This document shows, one piece after another, positions 28,006 through 36,951 of a stretch of DNA of 64,000 nt. Position 1 is the first letter of the stretch; the number at the start of each line of letters is the position of its first letter. The stretch is from Brevibacterium sp. S22 (lineage in GTDB: Bacteria; Actinomycetota; Actinomycetes; Actinomycetales; Brevibacteriaceae). The stretch lies in assembly GCF_004745485.1 (NCBI RefSeq), contig NZ_RHFG01000002.1:248001-312000 (forward strand), given 5' to 3'. Under the pieces are notes generated by a model. It was given only the letters and a program-made list of their open reading frames with translations, was not told the origin of the DNA and searched no databases. Position numbers and translations under genes: made by a program.

Positions 28006-28049
28006 CCGTGGCACAGATTATTCCCGAAGTCGTTCCCGGAGGTTGTCGG

Positions 28050-28640
28050 TCAGCCCCGATGATCGCTGCGTGGGGTGGAATTCTCTGTGTCGATGTGGGT
28101 GAGCGCCGTGACGGCCGTGCGGACGAGTTCGCGCTCGGGCGGATGGCCGTCGAGGTGGCAGTGGATGGTCCAGCCCTCGATGAGCGCGTCGACGGCGCGG
28201 GCGGCATCGAGCGAGAAGTGCTCGGTGAGAGTGTCCTCGCTGATGCCCATCCACGAGGCGGCCAGCTTCGCCGAGTCCGGTGAGTTCCGGCCGTAGGAGT
28301 AGAGCTCGAAGATCCCGGCCATCTCCCGCGGGGAGGCGAAGGTGTCCCCGCAGATGATCTCGACGACGGCCTCGCGCGCCTCAGCAAGGGTGGTCGCAGC
28401 CGCCAGCCCCTCCCGATACCGCGCGGAGAGTCGGCCGACGAGCAGGGTGAACGCCTCGGTGACGACCTCGTCGATGCCGCCGAAGTGATAGGTCATCGAG
28501 CCCAGGGGCACGCCGGCGCGGGCGGCGATCGCCCGATGGGAGACCTTCGCCGTGCCGTCGTCGAGGATGAGCTCGAGGGCGGCGGAGATGATCCGTTGGC
28601 GACGGTCGGGATCGTTGGGGATCCCGCTGCGTGCGCTCAT
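28050..28640 (-). CDS. TetR-family regulator (divergent from MFS transporter)
   Basis: A 196-residue regulator. Helix-turn-helix at about 12-58 (RRQRIISAALELILDDGTAKVSHRAIAARAGVPLGSMTYHFGG). The C-terminal ligand domain is helical with no recognisable signature. ATG at 28640 has AAAGGAG upstream. It diverges from the MFS gene across 173 bp containing two palindromes, a classic repressor/efflux-pump arrangement. Confidence 0.9.
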   Translation of the reverse strand: MSARSGIPNDPDRRQRIISAALELILDDGTAKVSHRAIAARAGVPLGSMTYHFGGIDEVVTEAFTLLVGRLSARYREGLAAATTLAEAREAVVEIICGDTFASPREMAGIFELYSYGRNSPDSAKLAASWMGISEDTLTEHFSLDAARAVDALIEGWTIHCHLDGHPPERELVRTAVTALTHIDTENSTPRSDHRG

Positions 28641-28745
28641 CGGAGTCTCCTTTCCTCGTGGTCATGTGTTCGTGGGTGAGTTCTCGTCGCCGACTGTTCG
28701 TGGCCGATCTCTCGCGTCTGTGCTCTGGCCTCTCGACACCACAGA

Positions 28746-28786
28746 GTGTACATTTGTACACGGCCTCGCAGTGTGTACGAACGTAC
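28746..28786. promoter_or_regulatory. Paired operator-like palindromes between TetR and MFS genes
   Basis: Site 1 (28746-28761) is GTGTACATTTGTACAC, 7+2+7; site 2 (28775-28786) is GTACGAACGTAC, 5+2+5. The shared GTAC half-sites and 27-bp centre spacing suggest binding of the divergent TetR protein at both promoters. Confidence 0.65.
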
Positions 28787-28813
28787 TAATCCGCCCGTGA
28801 AGGAGATGATTCG

Positions 28814-30145
28814 ATGCGCAGGTCAGAAGACCTTGAAGATGCCGCGTCGACGTCGCTCGGCGCGCGCCGCCTCGCGCTCCTCGCTCTCTTCTTCCTCCCC
28901 GGCATCACGATCTCCTCGTGGGTGACCAGGACGCCGTCGATCCGCGATGCCCTCGGAGCCTCGACTGCCGAGATGGGCCTCGTCCTCTTCGGCCTGTCCA
29001 TCGGGTCGATGATCGGCATCCTCGGGTCCGGTCCGCTCGTCAGCCGGTGGGGAGCGCGGCCGGTCATTCTCTCCGGCACGGTCGGGATCATCGCGAGCAT
29101 GCCGATCGTCGGCCTCGGCGCCGCCGTGGCCCAGCCATTCGTCGTGGCCGCGGGCCTCGTCGTCTTCGGACTCGGGATGGGCACGGGTGAGGTCGCGATG
29201 AACGTCGAGGGCGCCGAACTCGAGAAGCACCTCAGCCGACCGTTCCTGCCGCTCCTCCACGGCTTCTTCAGCCTCGGCACGGTCATCGGCGCGGTGCTCG
29301 GGATCCTCGCCACCGCCGCCGACTTCTCCGTGCTCGTCCATCTGCTGGCGGTCGGCCTCCTCGGCGTGATCGTGTTCGTCCCCGCCATGCGCCACGTCCC
29401 CGCGGGAACGGGCCGAGTTCCGCGGTCGCGAGAGACCATCCCCGCCGAGGCGGCCCCACAGTTCACGTCGGAATCGATCGAGTCAGAGTCGTCCTTGTCG
29501 GAGTCGCCCGCCTCGGACTCGACTGTCGCCGACTCACCCCGCATCCCGGTGTGGCGCGACCCCCGTCTGATCGCCATCGGTGTCATCGTCCTCGGAATGG
29601 CACTGGCCGAAGGCACGGCGAACGACTGGCTGCCGCTGGTCATGGTCGACGGACACGGCTTCGAAGCCGCGCTCGGCTCGAGCGTCTACGCGATCTTCGC
29701 AGCCGCGATGACGCTCGGTCGCTTCGTCGGCGGTCCGATCGTCGCCCGATTCGGCCGACCGTCCGTGCTCGCTGTCAGCGCGGCGTTCGGGCTGCTCGGC
29801 ATCGGCCTCGTCTCGCTTGTCGACTCGCAGATCGTCGCGGCGATCGCCGTGCTGCTGTGGGGACTCGGGACGTCGCTGGGCTTCCCCGTGGCGCTGTCCG
29901 AGGCCGGAGATTCGGGTCCGAATCCGGCGGTCCGGGTGGCCACTGTCTCGACGATCGGCTACCTCGCCTTCCTCGTCGGCCCACCCTCCCTCGGACTCGT
30001 CGGCGAGCATTGGGGCCTGCGTACCGTCCTGCTCATCCCGATGGCCGTGATCATTCCCGTCCTCATCATCGCCCCGCTGCTGCGCAGGGGCGGACGGGGC
30101 CGCCGCAGTGATCGTCCGGGCGAACCTCACACGAGTCCGGTGTAG
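28814..30145 (+). CDS. MFS transporter (YbjJ-like)
   Basis: A 12-helix major facilitator protein of 443 residues with a central acidic/Ser-rich loop (about 205-240). Motifs include SSWVTRTPSIRDALG after helix 1 and the GEVAMNVEG segment in helix 5, typical of YbjJ-like MFS proteins. An SD (AAGGAG) precedes ATG 28814. The substrate is unknown; TetR control suggests export of a toxic compound. Its 3' end overlaps the convergent FAD-oxidase gene by 19 bp. Confidence 0.88.
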   Translation: MRRSEDLEDAASTSLGARRLALLALFFLPGITISSWVTRTPSIRDALGASTAEMGLVLFGLSIGSMIGILGSGPLVSRWGARPVILSGTVGIIASMPIVGLGAAVAQPFVVAAGLVVFGLGMGTGEVAMNVEGAELEKHLSRPFLPLLHGFFSLGTVIGAVLGILATAADFSVLVHLLAVGLLGVIVFVPAMRHVPAGTGRVPRSRETIPAEAAPQFTSESIESESSLSESPASDSTVADSPRIPVWRDPRLIAIGVIVLGMALAEGTANDWLPLVMVDGHGFEAALGSSVYAIFAAAMTLGRFVGGPIVARFGRPSVLAVSAAFGLLGIGLVSLVDSQIVAAIAVLLWGLGTSLGFPVALSEAGDSGPNPAVRVATVSTIGYLAFLVGPPSLGLVGEHWGLRTVLLIPMAVIIPVLIIAPLLRRGGRGRRSDRPGEPHTSPV

Positions 30146-31500
30146 ACCGATCCCGGGTTGAAGATGTTGTCCGGGTCGAGCGCCTGTTTGATCCGGTGGT
30201 TGAGCTCCATGACGTCATCGCCGAGATAGGGGGCCAGCCACGGTGCCTTGAGTCGGCCGACCCCGTGCTCTCCGGTGATCGTCCCGCCGAGACCGGTCGC
30301 CAGATCCATGACCTCGCCGTAGGCGATCTGTGCGCGCTTCTGCTGCTCCTCATCCTTCGGGTCGAGGACGAGCAGCGGGTGGGTGTTGCCGTCGCCGGCG
30401 TGGGCGATGACGGCGATCGTCACGTCGCGCTCAGCTGCGATCTTCTCGATGCCGAGCACCAGATCGCCGAGCTTCGGCAGCGGTACCCCGACGTCCTCGA
30501 GGAGCAGGGCGCCCTTCTTCTCCACGGCGGGGATCGCGATCCGTCGGGCCGTGACGAAGGCTTCACCCTCCTCGGGGTCGGTGGTCAGATAGCACTCGGA
30601 GGCTGCGTTGGCATTGCAGATCTCCTCGATGATCGCCGCCTGCGCCGCGCAGTGTTCCCCGGGTTCGTCGGACTGGATGACGAGCATGCCCTCGGCCTCC
30701 CGGTCGAGGCCCATCTTCAGCTCGTCCTCGACGGCGTTGATCGAGGGTTTGTCCATGAACTCGAGCATCGAGGGGCGCATGGCCTTCGCGATGTCGAGCA
30801 CGGCCTGCGTGGCGTCGGCGAGCTTGCCGAACATCGCGACGACGGTCGTCGGGGGCAGCTGCGCGGGGATGAGTCGCAGCGTCACCTCGGTGATCACTCC
30901 CAGCGTCCCCTCCGAGCCGACGAACAGCTTCGTCAGGGGCAGGCCGGCGACGTCCTTGAGCCTCGGTCCGCCGAGTTTCACGGCCCGGCCGTCGGCGAGC
31001 ACGACGGTCATGCCGAGAACGTAGTCCGTGGTCACACCGTATTTCACGCAGCACAGGCCGCCGGCGTTGGTGGCGATGTTGCCGCCGATGGAGCAGAACT
31101 CGAAGGACGAAGGGTCCGGCGGGTACCACAGACCGTGTTCGGCTGCGGCGGCCTTGACCTCGGCGTTGAAGGCGCCCGGCTGGACGACGGCCATGCGGGT
31201 GACGGGGTCGATGGTGATCTCGCGCATCCGGTCGAGTGAGAGCACGATTCCGCCGTCGATCGCCGAGCTGCCTCCGGACAGCCCGGAACCGGCCCCACGG
31301 GGGACGATCGGGACCTTCGCCTCGGCGGCGATGCGGACCACTGTCTGCACCTCCTCGGTGGAGGTGGCTCGGACGACTGCGGCCGGCACCCCGGCGTCGG
31401 GGTCGTTCGCGCGGTCCCAGCGGTAGGCGTCCATCGAGTCGGGATCGGTGATGACCGCCGCACCCGGCAGAGCGGAGGTGAGTGAGGAGACAACGTCCAT
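30127..31500 (-). CDS. glcD: FAD-linked oxidase, glycolate/D-lactate dehydrogenase type
   Basis: A 457-residue FAD_binding_4 (VAO-family) flavoprotein. FAD-contacting PRGAGSGLSGGSSAIDGG is at about 80-100 and SIGGNIATNAGG further on; the C-terminal cap ends HGVGRLKAPWL...IKQALDPDNIFNPG, as in GlcD and bacterial D-lactate dehydrogenases. It oxidises a 2-hydroxyacid; the exact substrate is not fixed. ATG at 31500 is the family-like start. GlcE/GlcF partners are absent, favouring a stand-alone D-lactate dehydrogenase. It diverges from the polymerase gene. Confidence 0.85.
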   Translation of the reverse strand: MDVVSSLTSALPGAAVITDPDSMDAYRWDRANDPDAGVPAAVVRATSTEEVQTVVRIAAEAKVPIVPRGAGSGLSGGSSAIDGGIVLSLDRMREITIDPVTRMAVVQPGAFNAEVKAAAAEHGLWYPPDPSSFEFCSIGGNIATNAGGLCCVKYGVTTDYVLGMTVVLADGRAVKLGGPRLKDVAGLPLTKLFVGSEGTLGVITEVTLRLIPAQLPPTTVVAMFGKLADATQAVLDIAKAMRPSMLEFMDKPSINAVEDELKMGLDREAEGMLVIQSDEPGEHCAAQAAIIEEICNANAASECYLTTDPEEGEAFVTARRIAIPAVEKKGALLLEDVGVPLPKLGDLVLGIEKIAAERDVTIAVIAHAGDGNTHPLLVLDPKDEEQQKRAQIAYGEVMDLATGLGGTITGEHGVGRLKAPWLAPYLGDDVMELNHRIKQALDPDNIFNPGSVYTGLV

Positions 31501-31679
31501 GTTGCGTATCTGGCCTTTCGAGCTGGAACCGGCGCCTGCGTTCGGCTCCGACGTTACCAGGATCACACTCGAGGAAGAGACTCCGGTCCAGGGGTGGAGC
31601 GGGCATCACCTCAAGCGGCGAGCGGACGCCGGCGCTGGTGCCGAGAATCCGGGTCAGTGCCGCCCAGTACAGTGGGGAT

Positions 31680-33458
31680 ATGACCGATGTGCCGCCCGCC
31701 GCCTACGTGCTCGGGACCGTTCCCGGTCCGCGCGGCGACGGCGGGCAGGTGGGCGTGGTCGCGCTCGATCGCTCGGGTGTGCAGATCGATCGGATCGACC
31801 TCGCCGAGGTGGCCCTGCCCGATTTCGTCCGCGACCGGGAGGGCGGCAGCAGTGGGCCCCGTACGCAGGCAGCACCCCCGCCGAGGTGGATCTTCAGCGA
31901 CACCCCGAAGTGGTATCCGCAGCTTCTGGCCGCGGGAGTGAGCTTAGAGCGCTGCCACGACCTGCGCCTGACCCATGCGATCCTCGCGCGCTCCGAACTC
32001 GTCACCGACCCGGGCCAACTCCGTTCCGCCGCGGACTGGGACGCGGGCCCGTCGGATGCCGCCGCACCCGAGCAGGCAGCCGCCCTCTTCGAGGTCGACT
32101 CCGGGCGCGGTCACATCCCGCAGGTCCCTCACGACCTCGAGGCTGCCCTGGCCGAAAATGTGCGGCAGACTGCGGCCACTGAGACTGCGAGCGATCCGGG
32201 ACGGCTGCGGCTGCTGCTGGCAGCGGAATCGGCGGGAGGTCTCGTCGCCGCGGAGATGCGTGCGGCCGGTGTGCCCTGGGACGAAGCCGAACACGATCGG
32301 ATACTGACCGAACTGCTTGGGCCCCGCCCGATCCGTGACGGGAAGCCTGAGAGGATGCTGTCCAAGGCCGAAGAGGTGCGCGAGGCCCTCGAGGATCCGC
32401 GGGCGAACCTCGACTCCCCGAACCGGCTGCTGTCCTCCCTGCGCAATGCAGGGATCAATGTCGCCTCGACCTCGAAGTGGGAGCTGGGCGGCAGCGACCA
32501 TTCGGCGATCGCACCGCTGCTCGAGTACAAGAAGATGGCCCGGCTGCTGAGCGCCAACGGCTGGCATTGGCTCGATGAGTGGGTCGACGACGGCAGATAC
32601 CGCCCCGTGTACGTGCCCGGCGGGGTCGTCACCGGCAGGTGGGCGGCCAGCGGGGGAGGGGCCCTGCAGATCCCGCGGCAGCTGCGTCCGGCGCTGCGTG
32701 CCGATGAGGGCTGGCGGCTCGTCTCCGCCGACGTCGCCCAGCTCGAACCCCGGGCGCTCGCCGCCATGTCCGGGGACCGAGCGATGGCCGCGGCCGGTCT
32801 GGGCCGGGACCTCTACTCCGGACTCGTCGACGCCGGTGTCGTCGCCACCCGGCAGGAGGCGAAGATCGCCGTGCTCGGCGCCATGTACGGCTCGACGACC
32901 GGTGAGGCCGGTGCCCTGGTGCCGCGTCTGCGCCAGAACTTCCCCGCCGCGATGAATCTCGTCGATTCCGCCGCCGAGGAAGGTCGACAGGGAGGGGTCG
33001 TCTCCACCTGGTTGGGTCGGACGTCCCCGCCCCCGGGTGAGGGTTGGCAGAGACTGCAGAAGGCGGCGAATCGCTTCGATGCCACAGGTGCCGATGAGCA
33101 GCGGGCCAGGCGGGCGGCCGGTGATCAGGGACGCTTCACCCGCAACTTCGTCGTCCAGGGCACCGCGGCCGAATGGGCACTGGCGTGGCTGGCCGATCTG
33201 CGGCTGCGCCTGGCCCGGTTGCCCGCGATCGACGATGATCAATCGGCGGCCGCCTCGGGGCCGGTGTTCTCGCGCCGTGCTCACCTCGTGTTCTTCCTCC
33301 ATGACGAGGTCATCGTCCATGCCCCGGCGCAGCAGGCCGAGGATGCGGCGGAGGCGATCAGGGCGGCGGCCGCCTCGGCGGGGCGACTGCTCTTCGGGGA
33401 TGCTCCCGTCGATTTCCCGCTCGACCTGAGCATCGGTCAGCGGGCGATCAAGGGCTGA
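31680..33458 (+). CDS. Family A DNA polymerase (PolA-like, exonuclease/polymerase)
   Basis: A 592-residue polymerase unlike full PolA (about 900). Polymerase motifs are visible: motif A SADVAQLEPRALAAM, motif B RQEAKIAVLGAMYG and motif C FFLHDEVIVH. There is no 5' nuclease domain. The N-terminal 170 residues occupy the 3'-5' exonuclease position, but clear acidic exonuclease motifs are not obvious, so proofreading may be lost. Actinobacteria carry such an accessory polymerase of unknown role. The start ATG 31680 follows TACAGT (31668-31673) by 6 nt, suggesting a leaderless mRNA. Confidence 0.85.
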   Translation: MTDVPPAAYVLGTVPGPRGDGGQVGVVALDRSGVQIDRIDLAEVALPDFVRDREGGSSGPRTQAAPPPRWIFSDTPKWYPQLLAAGVSLERCHDLRLTHAILARSELVTDPGQLRSAADWDAGPSDAAAPEQAAALFEVDSGRGHIPQVPHDLEAALAENVRQTAATETASDPGRLRLLLAAESAGGLVAAEMRAAGVPWDEAEHDRILTELLGPRPIRDGKPERMLSKAEEVREALEDPRANLDSPNRLLSSLRNAGINVASTSKWELGGSDHSAIAPLLEYKKMARLLSANGWHWLDEWVDDGRYRPVYVPGGVVTGRWAASGGGALQIPRQLRPALRADEGWRLVSADVAQLEPRALAAMSGDRAMAAAGLGRDLYSGLVDAGVVATRQEAKIAVLGAMYGSTTGEAGALVPRLRQNFPAAMNLVDSAAEEGRQGGVVSTWLGRTSPPPGEGWQRLQKAANRFDATGADEQRARRAAGDQGRFTRNFVVQGTAAEWALAWLADLRLRLARLPAIDDDQSAAASGPVFSRRAHLVFFLHDEVIVHAPAQQAEDAAEAIRAAAASAGRLLFGDAPVDFPLDLSIGQRAIKG

Positions 33459-33557
33459 ACGGTCTCTGAAGGATAAGCGCAGACGCATGGAATAGACTGC
33501 CAGCCGCAAGCGCTGGACGATGTGGCCCAGCTCGGAATCGGAATCCAAGGAGATCAC

Positions 33558-34634
33558 ATGAGCATCAGCGTCAAGGCACTGCAGAAGACGGGACCGGACC
33601 AGCCGTTCCGTGTGGCCACGATCGAACGTCGGGATCCGCGACCCGATGACGTCGTCATCGACATCAAGGCGGCAGGCATCTGCCACAGCGACATCCACAC
33701 CATCCGCAACGAATGGGGCGAGGCCCAATTCCCGCTCACCGTCGGCCACGAGATCGCCGGCATCGTCGAGGCCGTCGGTGACAACGTCACCGATTGGAAG
33801 ATCGGCGACCGCGTGGGAGTCGGCTGCATGGTCAACTCGTGCGGCGAATGCGAGGAATGCGCCGCCGGGCAGGAGCAGAACTGCCTGAACGGACAGGTCG
33901 GCACCTACAACGTCGAAGACGTCGACGGCACCATCACCCAGGGCGGCTACTCCCAGAAGGTCGTCGTCAACGAACGCTTCGTGTGCCGCATCCCCGATGC
34001 CCTCGATTTCGACGTCGCCGCCCCGCTGCTTTGCGCGGGCATCACCACCTACGCACCGCTCAACCGCTGGGGTGCGGGCGAGAAGAAGAATGGGGCTCCG
34101 AAGAAGGTCGCCGTGCTCGGCCTCGGCGGACTCGGCCATATGGGCGTGCAGATCGCCGCGGCCATGGGCTCGCAAGTGACCGTGCTCTCGCGCACGCTGA
34201 AGAAGGAGAAATCGGCACTCGGGCTCGGCGCGACGCGGATGCTCGCAACCACGGAAGAGGACTTCTTCTCCGATCACCGCGGCGAGTTCGACCTCATCCT
34301 CAACACGATCAGCGCCGACATCCCCGTCGACCGCTACCTGCGTCTGTTGAAGCCGCGCGGAGTCATGGCCGTCGTCGGCCTGCCGCCTGAGAAGCAGCAG
34401 TTCTCCTTCGGCTCGGTCATCGGCGGAGCCAAGGCGATCGCCGGATCGAACATCGGCGGCATCGCCGAAACCCAGGAGATGCTCGACTTCTGCGCCGAGC
34501 ACGGCATCGCCGCACAGATCGAAACGATTCCCGTCACCGAGGCGGACGCCGCCTATGACCGAGTCGTGGCCGGAGACGTGCAGTTCCGTGTCGTCATCGA
34601 CACCGCGAGCTTCGACCAGGTCGAAGCCGTCTGA
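33558..34634 (+). CDS. Zinc-dependent alcohol dehydrogenase (cinnamyl-alcohol type)
   Basis: A 358-residue medium-chain dehydrogenase. Catalytic zinc ligands are Cys42 (ICHSDIH) and His64/Glu65; the structural zinc is held by Cys95, Cys98, Cys101 and Cys109. The cofactor loop is VLGLGGLGHMG, and LSRTLKKEKSALGLGA suggests NADP(H) preference as in YahK/AdhC. It reduces aldehydes broadly. ATG at 33558 has AAGGAG upstream. Monocistronic, with a hairpin after its stop. Confidence 0.9.
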   Translation: MSISVKALQKTGPDQPFRVATIERRDPRPDDVVIDIKAAGICHSDIHTIRNEWGEAQFPLTVGHEIAGIVEAVGDNVTDWKIGDRVGVGCMVNSCGECEECAAGQEQNCLNGQVGTYNVEDVDGTITQGGYSQKVVVNERFVCRIPDALDFDVAAPLLCAGITTYAPLNRWGAGEKKNGAPKKVAVLGLGGLGHMGVQIAAAMGSQVTVLSRTLKKEKSALGLGATRMLATTEEDFFSDHRGEFDLILNTISADIPVDRYLRLLKPRGVMAVVGLPPEKQQFSFGSVIGGAKAIAGSNIGGIAETQEMLDFCAEHGIAAQIETIPVTEADAAYDRVVAGDVQFRVVIDTASFDQVEAV

Positions 34635-34652
34635 GCTGAGACGAGGAGGCGT

Positions 34653-34689
34653 TCCTCGCTGCTGTGATCGTGCCTCAGAGCAGCGAGGA
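34653..34689. terminator. Hairpin between convergent alcohol dehydrogenase and DUF1772 genes
   Basis: Arms 34653-34663 and 34679-34689 are perfect 11-bp complements with a 15-nt loop. The right arm lies in the last codons of the DUF1772 gene, so the terminator is shared with coding sequence. Confidence 0.6.
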
Positions 34690-35127
34690 CGCCAGTGCGG
34701 CGAAGATGAACGCCGCAACGATGACCGCCAGGCGGACGATGTGCAGTGAGTTCCAGCGGTTCAGCTGCTCACGCCAGTCCGCCGGGTGCTCCTCGCGTGT
34801 CCACTCGGCCGAGCGATTGTTGATGGGCACCAGCAGGGTGACCGACATGATCACGCTGAGTGCGAGCAGCGCACCCGCGGTGAGTGACAAACCCGCTGAA
34901 ACGCTCCCCCAGGAGGCTGCTGCAAGTCCCGAGGTGAGGATGAGTGAGGCGAAATACCAGAGGGGCATCATGCGCCCCATCAGCCGCGCGCTGTCCGCCT
35001 GCATGTCGAGGAGCTCTCCGATCGGCAGGCGTCGGTGGATGCGTGGGACGACGACGGCCACGCAGAACTCGATCCCGACCATCACCCCGGTGATCGTCAG
35101 GGCGGCTGCAGACAGGGCGCTGAGCAT
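34675..35127 (-). CDS. DUF1772-family membrane protein
   Basis: A 150-residue protein with about four membrane helices. WREQLNRWNSLHIVRLAV near residue 115-135 is the conserved DUF1772 (anthrone oxygenase-like) segment, and LVPINNRSAEW precedes it. Function in bacteria is unknown. Start ATG 35127 is chosen because the first helix begins there; the frame is open upstream. It diverges from a TetR gene with an unusual CTAG array between, so it is probably the repressor's target. Confidence 0.78.
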   Translation of the reverse strand: MLSALSAAALTITGVMVGIEFCVAVVVPRIHRRLPIGELLDMQADSARLMGRMMPLWYFASLILTSGLAAASWGSVSAGLSLTAGALLALSVIMSVTLLVPINNRSAEWTREEHPADWREQLNRWNSLHIVRLAVIVAAFIFAALASSLL

Positions 35128-35177
35128 GACGGAGAGTCCTTTCGACGGGGATCCCGATGGCGAACACATCACCAAGA

Positions 35178-35208
35178 CTAGCGTTGCTAGAAAAGCTAGT
35201 AATGCTAG
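35178..35208. promoter_or_regulatory. Four CTAG boxes at exact 9-bp spacing
   Basis: CTAG occurs at 35178, 35187, 35196 and 35205. Neighbouring boxes form small palindromes such as CTAGCGTTGCTAG (35178-35190). CTAG is normally rare in such GC-rich DNA. The array lies between divergent DUF1772 and TetR genes and is likely the TetR operator. Confidence 0.65.
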
Positions 35209-35246
35209 ATTAGAGGTCATCTCCGGTGTTGGCAAGAGAGGAACGA

Positions 35247-35804
35247 ATGACCGAGAAGCGCGAATCGGAAAAAGCTCGTCGCCAGGAACAGCGCCGGCGT
35301 GACATCCTCGATGCCGCCAGAAGTCGAGCTGAAACGGACGGCTGGTCCGCGGTGACGACGCGCCATCTGGCCGATGCGATCGGGTATTCTCAGCCGGTGC
35401 TCTACGGGCACTTCCCTGGAGGGAAGTCCGAGATCATGCTCGCCTGTGCTCTCGAAGGATTCGTCGAACTCGGACGCCTGTGCAGGGCCGCATTCGAAGG
35501 CAGGGGGCGCAGAGAGGCGGTCGAGGCCGTTGCGCATGCCTATCTCGATTTCGCCGATGAGAACCCTGCAGTCTATGAGGTGATGTTCCGTGAGCCTATC
35601 GACGCTCGCTTCGCAGAAGAGGACAATGAAGCCGAGCTGCGGGACTCATTCTCCGCACTCACCGAGACCATCGGCGATCCGGTGGGAGCGGAGGTCTTCT
35701 GGGGTGCGCTGCACGGCATCGGAATGCTCGAAGCAGCCGGGCGGATGAAAGTCGACGAGCGTCGTCTGAGGGTTTCCGAACTGGGCGCACGGTTCGGAAC
35801 ATGA
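35247..35804 (+). CDS. TetR-family regulator with WHG-type C-terminal domain
   Basis: A 185-residue regulator with helix-turn-helix at about 14-60 (RRDILDAARSRAETDGWSAVTTRHLADAIGYSQPVLYGHFPGG). The C-terminal part has YLDFADENPAVYEVMF and VFWGALHGIGML, typical of TetR_C WHG domains. ATG at 35247 has GAGAGGAAC upstream. It likely represses the divergent DUF1772 gene and itself through the CTAG array. Confidence 0.88.
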   Translation: MTEKRESEKARRQEQRRRDILDAARSRAETDGWSAVTTRHLADAIGYSQPVLYGHFPGGKSEIMLACALEGFVELGRLCRAAFEGRGRREAVEAVAHAYLDFADENPAVYEVMFREPIDARFAEEDNEAELRDSFSALTETIGDPVGAEVFWGALHGIGMLEAAGRMKVDERRLRVSELGARFGT

Positions 35805-35883
35805 AAGCGGCAGCCACCGGCGCGAGAGCTGTTGAGCGGCGAGCCGATCCGGGTTCTGGGGTCGAGACGAGGGAGCGCGAGCG

Positions 35884-36351
35884 ATGACGGGCGTGAGTCG
35901 ACGGCTGCGGACGGTGCCCTTGGCGCTGCTCATCCTCTACACGATCTTCATCGGCCTCGTCACGCTCACGCCCAACCAGCTCGACACGGGGCAGGGCTCG
36001 TTCATCGCGGGGCTGCTCGAATTCCTCGCCTCCCACACGGTGACCGCCTGGATCGACTACGACATCCTCGAGAAGCTCGCGAACGTGGGGATGTTCATCC
36101 CCTTCGGTCTGCTCATGGCACTGCAGTGCGGGCCCAGCCGCTGGTGGATCGGCTGGGTCACCGGCATCGCCTTCACCTGCCTCATCGAGGGCACGCAGGC
36201 GACTCTGCTCTCGCCCACTCGCTTCGCCACGATCAGCGACCTCGTGACGAACAGCCTCGGTGCCGGCATCGGAGCGGTGGTCGGACTCGTCGTGATGACC
36301 ATCTGGCCGCCGAGGATGGACGGGGTTCCCGTCGATCATGAGGTCCGATGA
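35884..36351 (+). CDS. VanZ-family membrane protein (first of two)
   Basis: A 155-residue protein with four membrane helices and the VanZ pattern: LILYTIFIGLVTLTPNQL, LEKLANVGMFIPFGLL, and SPTRFATISDLVTNSLGAGIGAVVG. VanZ in enterococci gives low-level teicoplanin resistance; most family members have no known role. It is clearly paralogous to the next gene, with shared YT-FI-VTLTP, GMFIPFG and RFAT-SDLVTN blocks, indicating tandem duplication. Confidence 0.85.
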   Translation: MTGVSRRLRTVPLALLILYTIFIGLVTLTPNQLDTGQGSFIAGLLEFLASHTVTAWIDYDILEKLANVGMFIPFGLLMALQCGPSRWWIGWVTGIAFTCLIEGTQATLLSPTRFATISDLVTNSLGAGIGAVVGLVVMTIWPPRMDGVPVDHEVR

Positions 36352-36453
36352 ATGACTGAGAGCCGGGCGCTGGTGATCGTGACGACGGTTCGTGATCGGA
36401 TTCGCACCCCTGATTGAGGATGTGCCAAGGAAGCGCCCGTATGTTGGACCGTG

Positions 36454-36927
36454 ATGGCAGATCATGATCAGCGCACTGTCGGTGCGCCGCTGGCCCTTCT
36501 CGTTCTCTACACCCTCTTCATCGCCGCCGTCACGCTGACCCCGCAGCAGCTGGGAACCGGCCCCGACACCCTCATCGGGCACGCACTCGACCTCTTCGCC
36601 GCGCACCGGGAGACGGCCTGGCTGACGTATGAGTGGGTCGAGAAGCTCGGCAATGTGGCGATGTTCATTCCCTTCGGCTTCCTCGCGGCCCTCCATTTCG
36701 GGCGCAGGCGTTGGTGGCTCGGGTTCGCAATCGGTACGAGCTTCAGCGCCGCCATCGAGATCTTCCAAGGCACCGTGCTCACACAGACCCGCTTCGCCAC
36801 GCTCAGCGACCTCGTCACGAACACGCTCGGCGCCGGCATCGGCGCACTCCTCGGCCTGTGCTGCATGGCGGTGTGGCCGCGTCGGCGGACGAAGCGAGGC
36901 ACCGGCGGGCAGCTCATCGCGGCATAA
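36454..36927 (+). CDS. VanZ-family membrane protein (second of two)
   Basis: A 157-residue VanZ-like protein, four helices, with VTLTPQQLGTGP, VAMFIPFGFLAALHFG and TQTRFATLSDLVTNTLGAGIGALLG. It is the closer-to-consensus copy. GTG at 36451 directly precedes the ATG used. The gap of 102 bp after the first copy could hold its own promoter. Function is not known beyond the family link to lipoglycopeptide tolerance. Confidence 0.84.
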   Translation: MADHDQRTVGAPLALLVLYTLFIAAVTLTPQQLGTGPDTLIGHALDLFAAHRETAWLTYEWVEKLGNVAMFIPFGFLAALHFGRRRWWLGFAIGTSFSAAIEIFQGTVLTQTRFATLSDLVTNTLGAGIGALLGLCCMAVWPRRRTKRGTGGQLIAA

Positions 36928-36951
36928 GTGCACTCTCCGACCGATGGCCGC

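Noticed and set aside
31944..34718. 924-residue minus-strand ORF
   Set aside because: It runs antisense through the polymerase and alcohol dehydrogenase genes, both of which show catalytic motifs; its sequence is low in recognisable domains.
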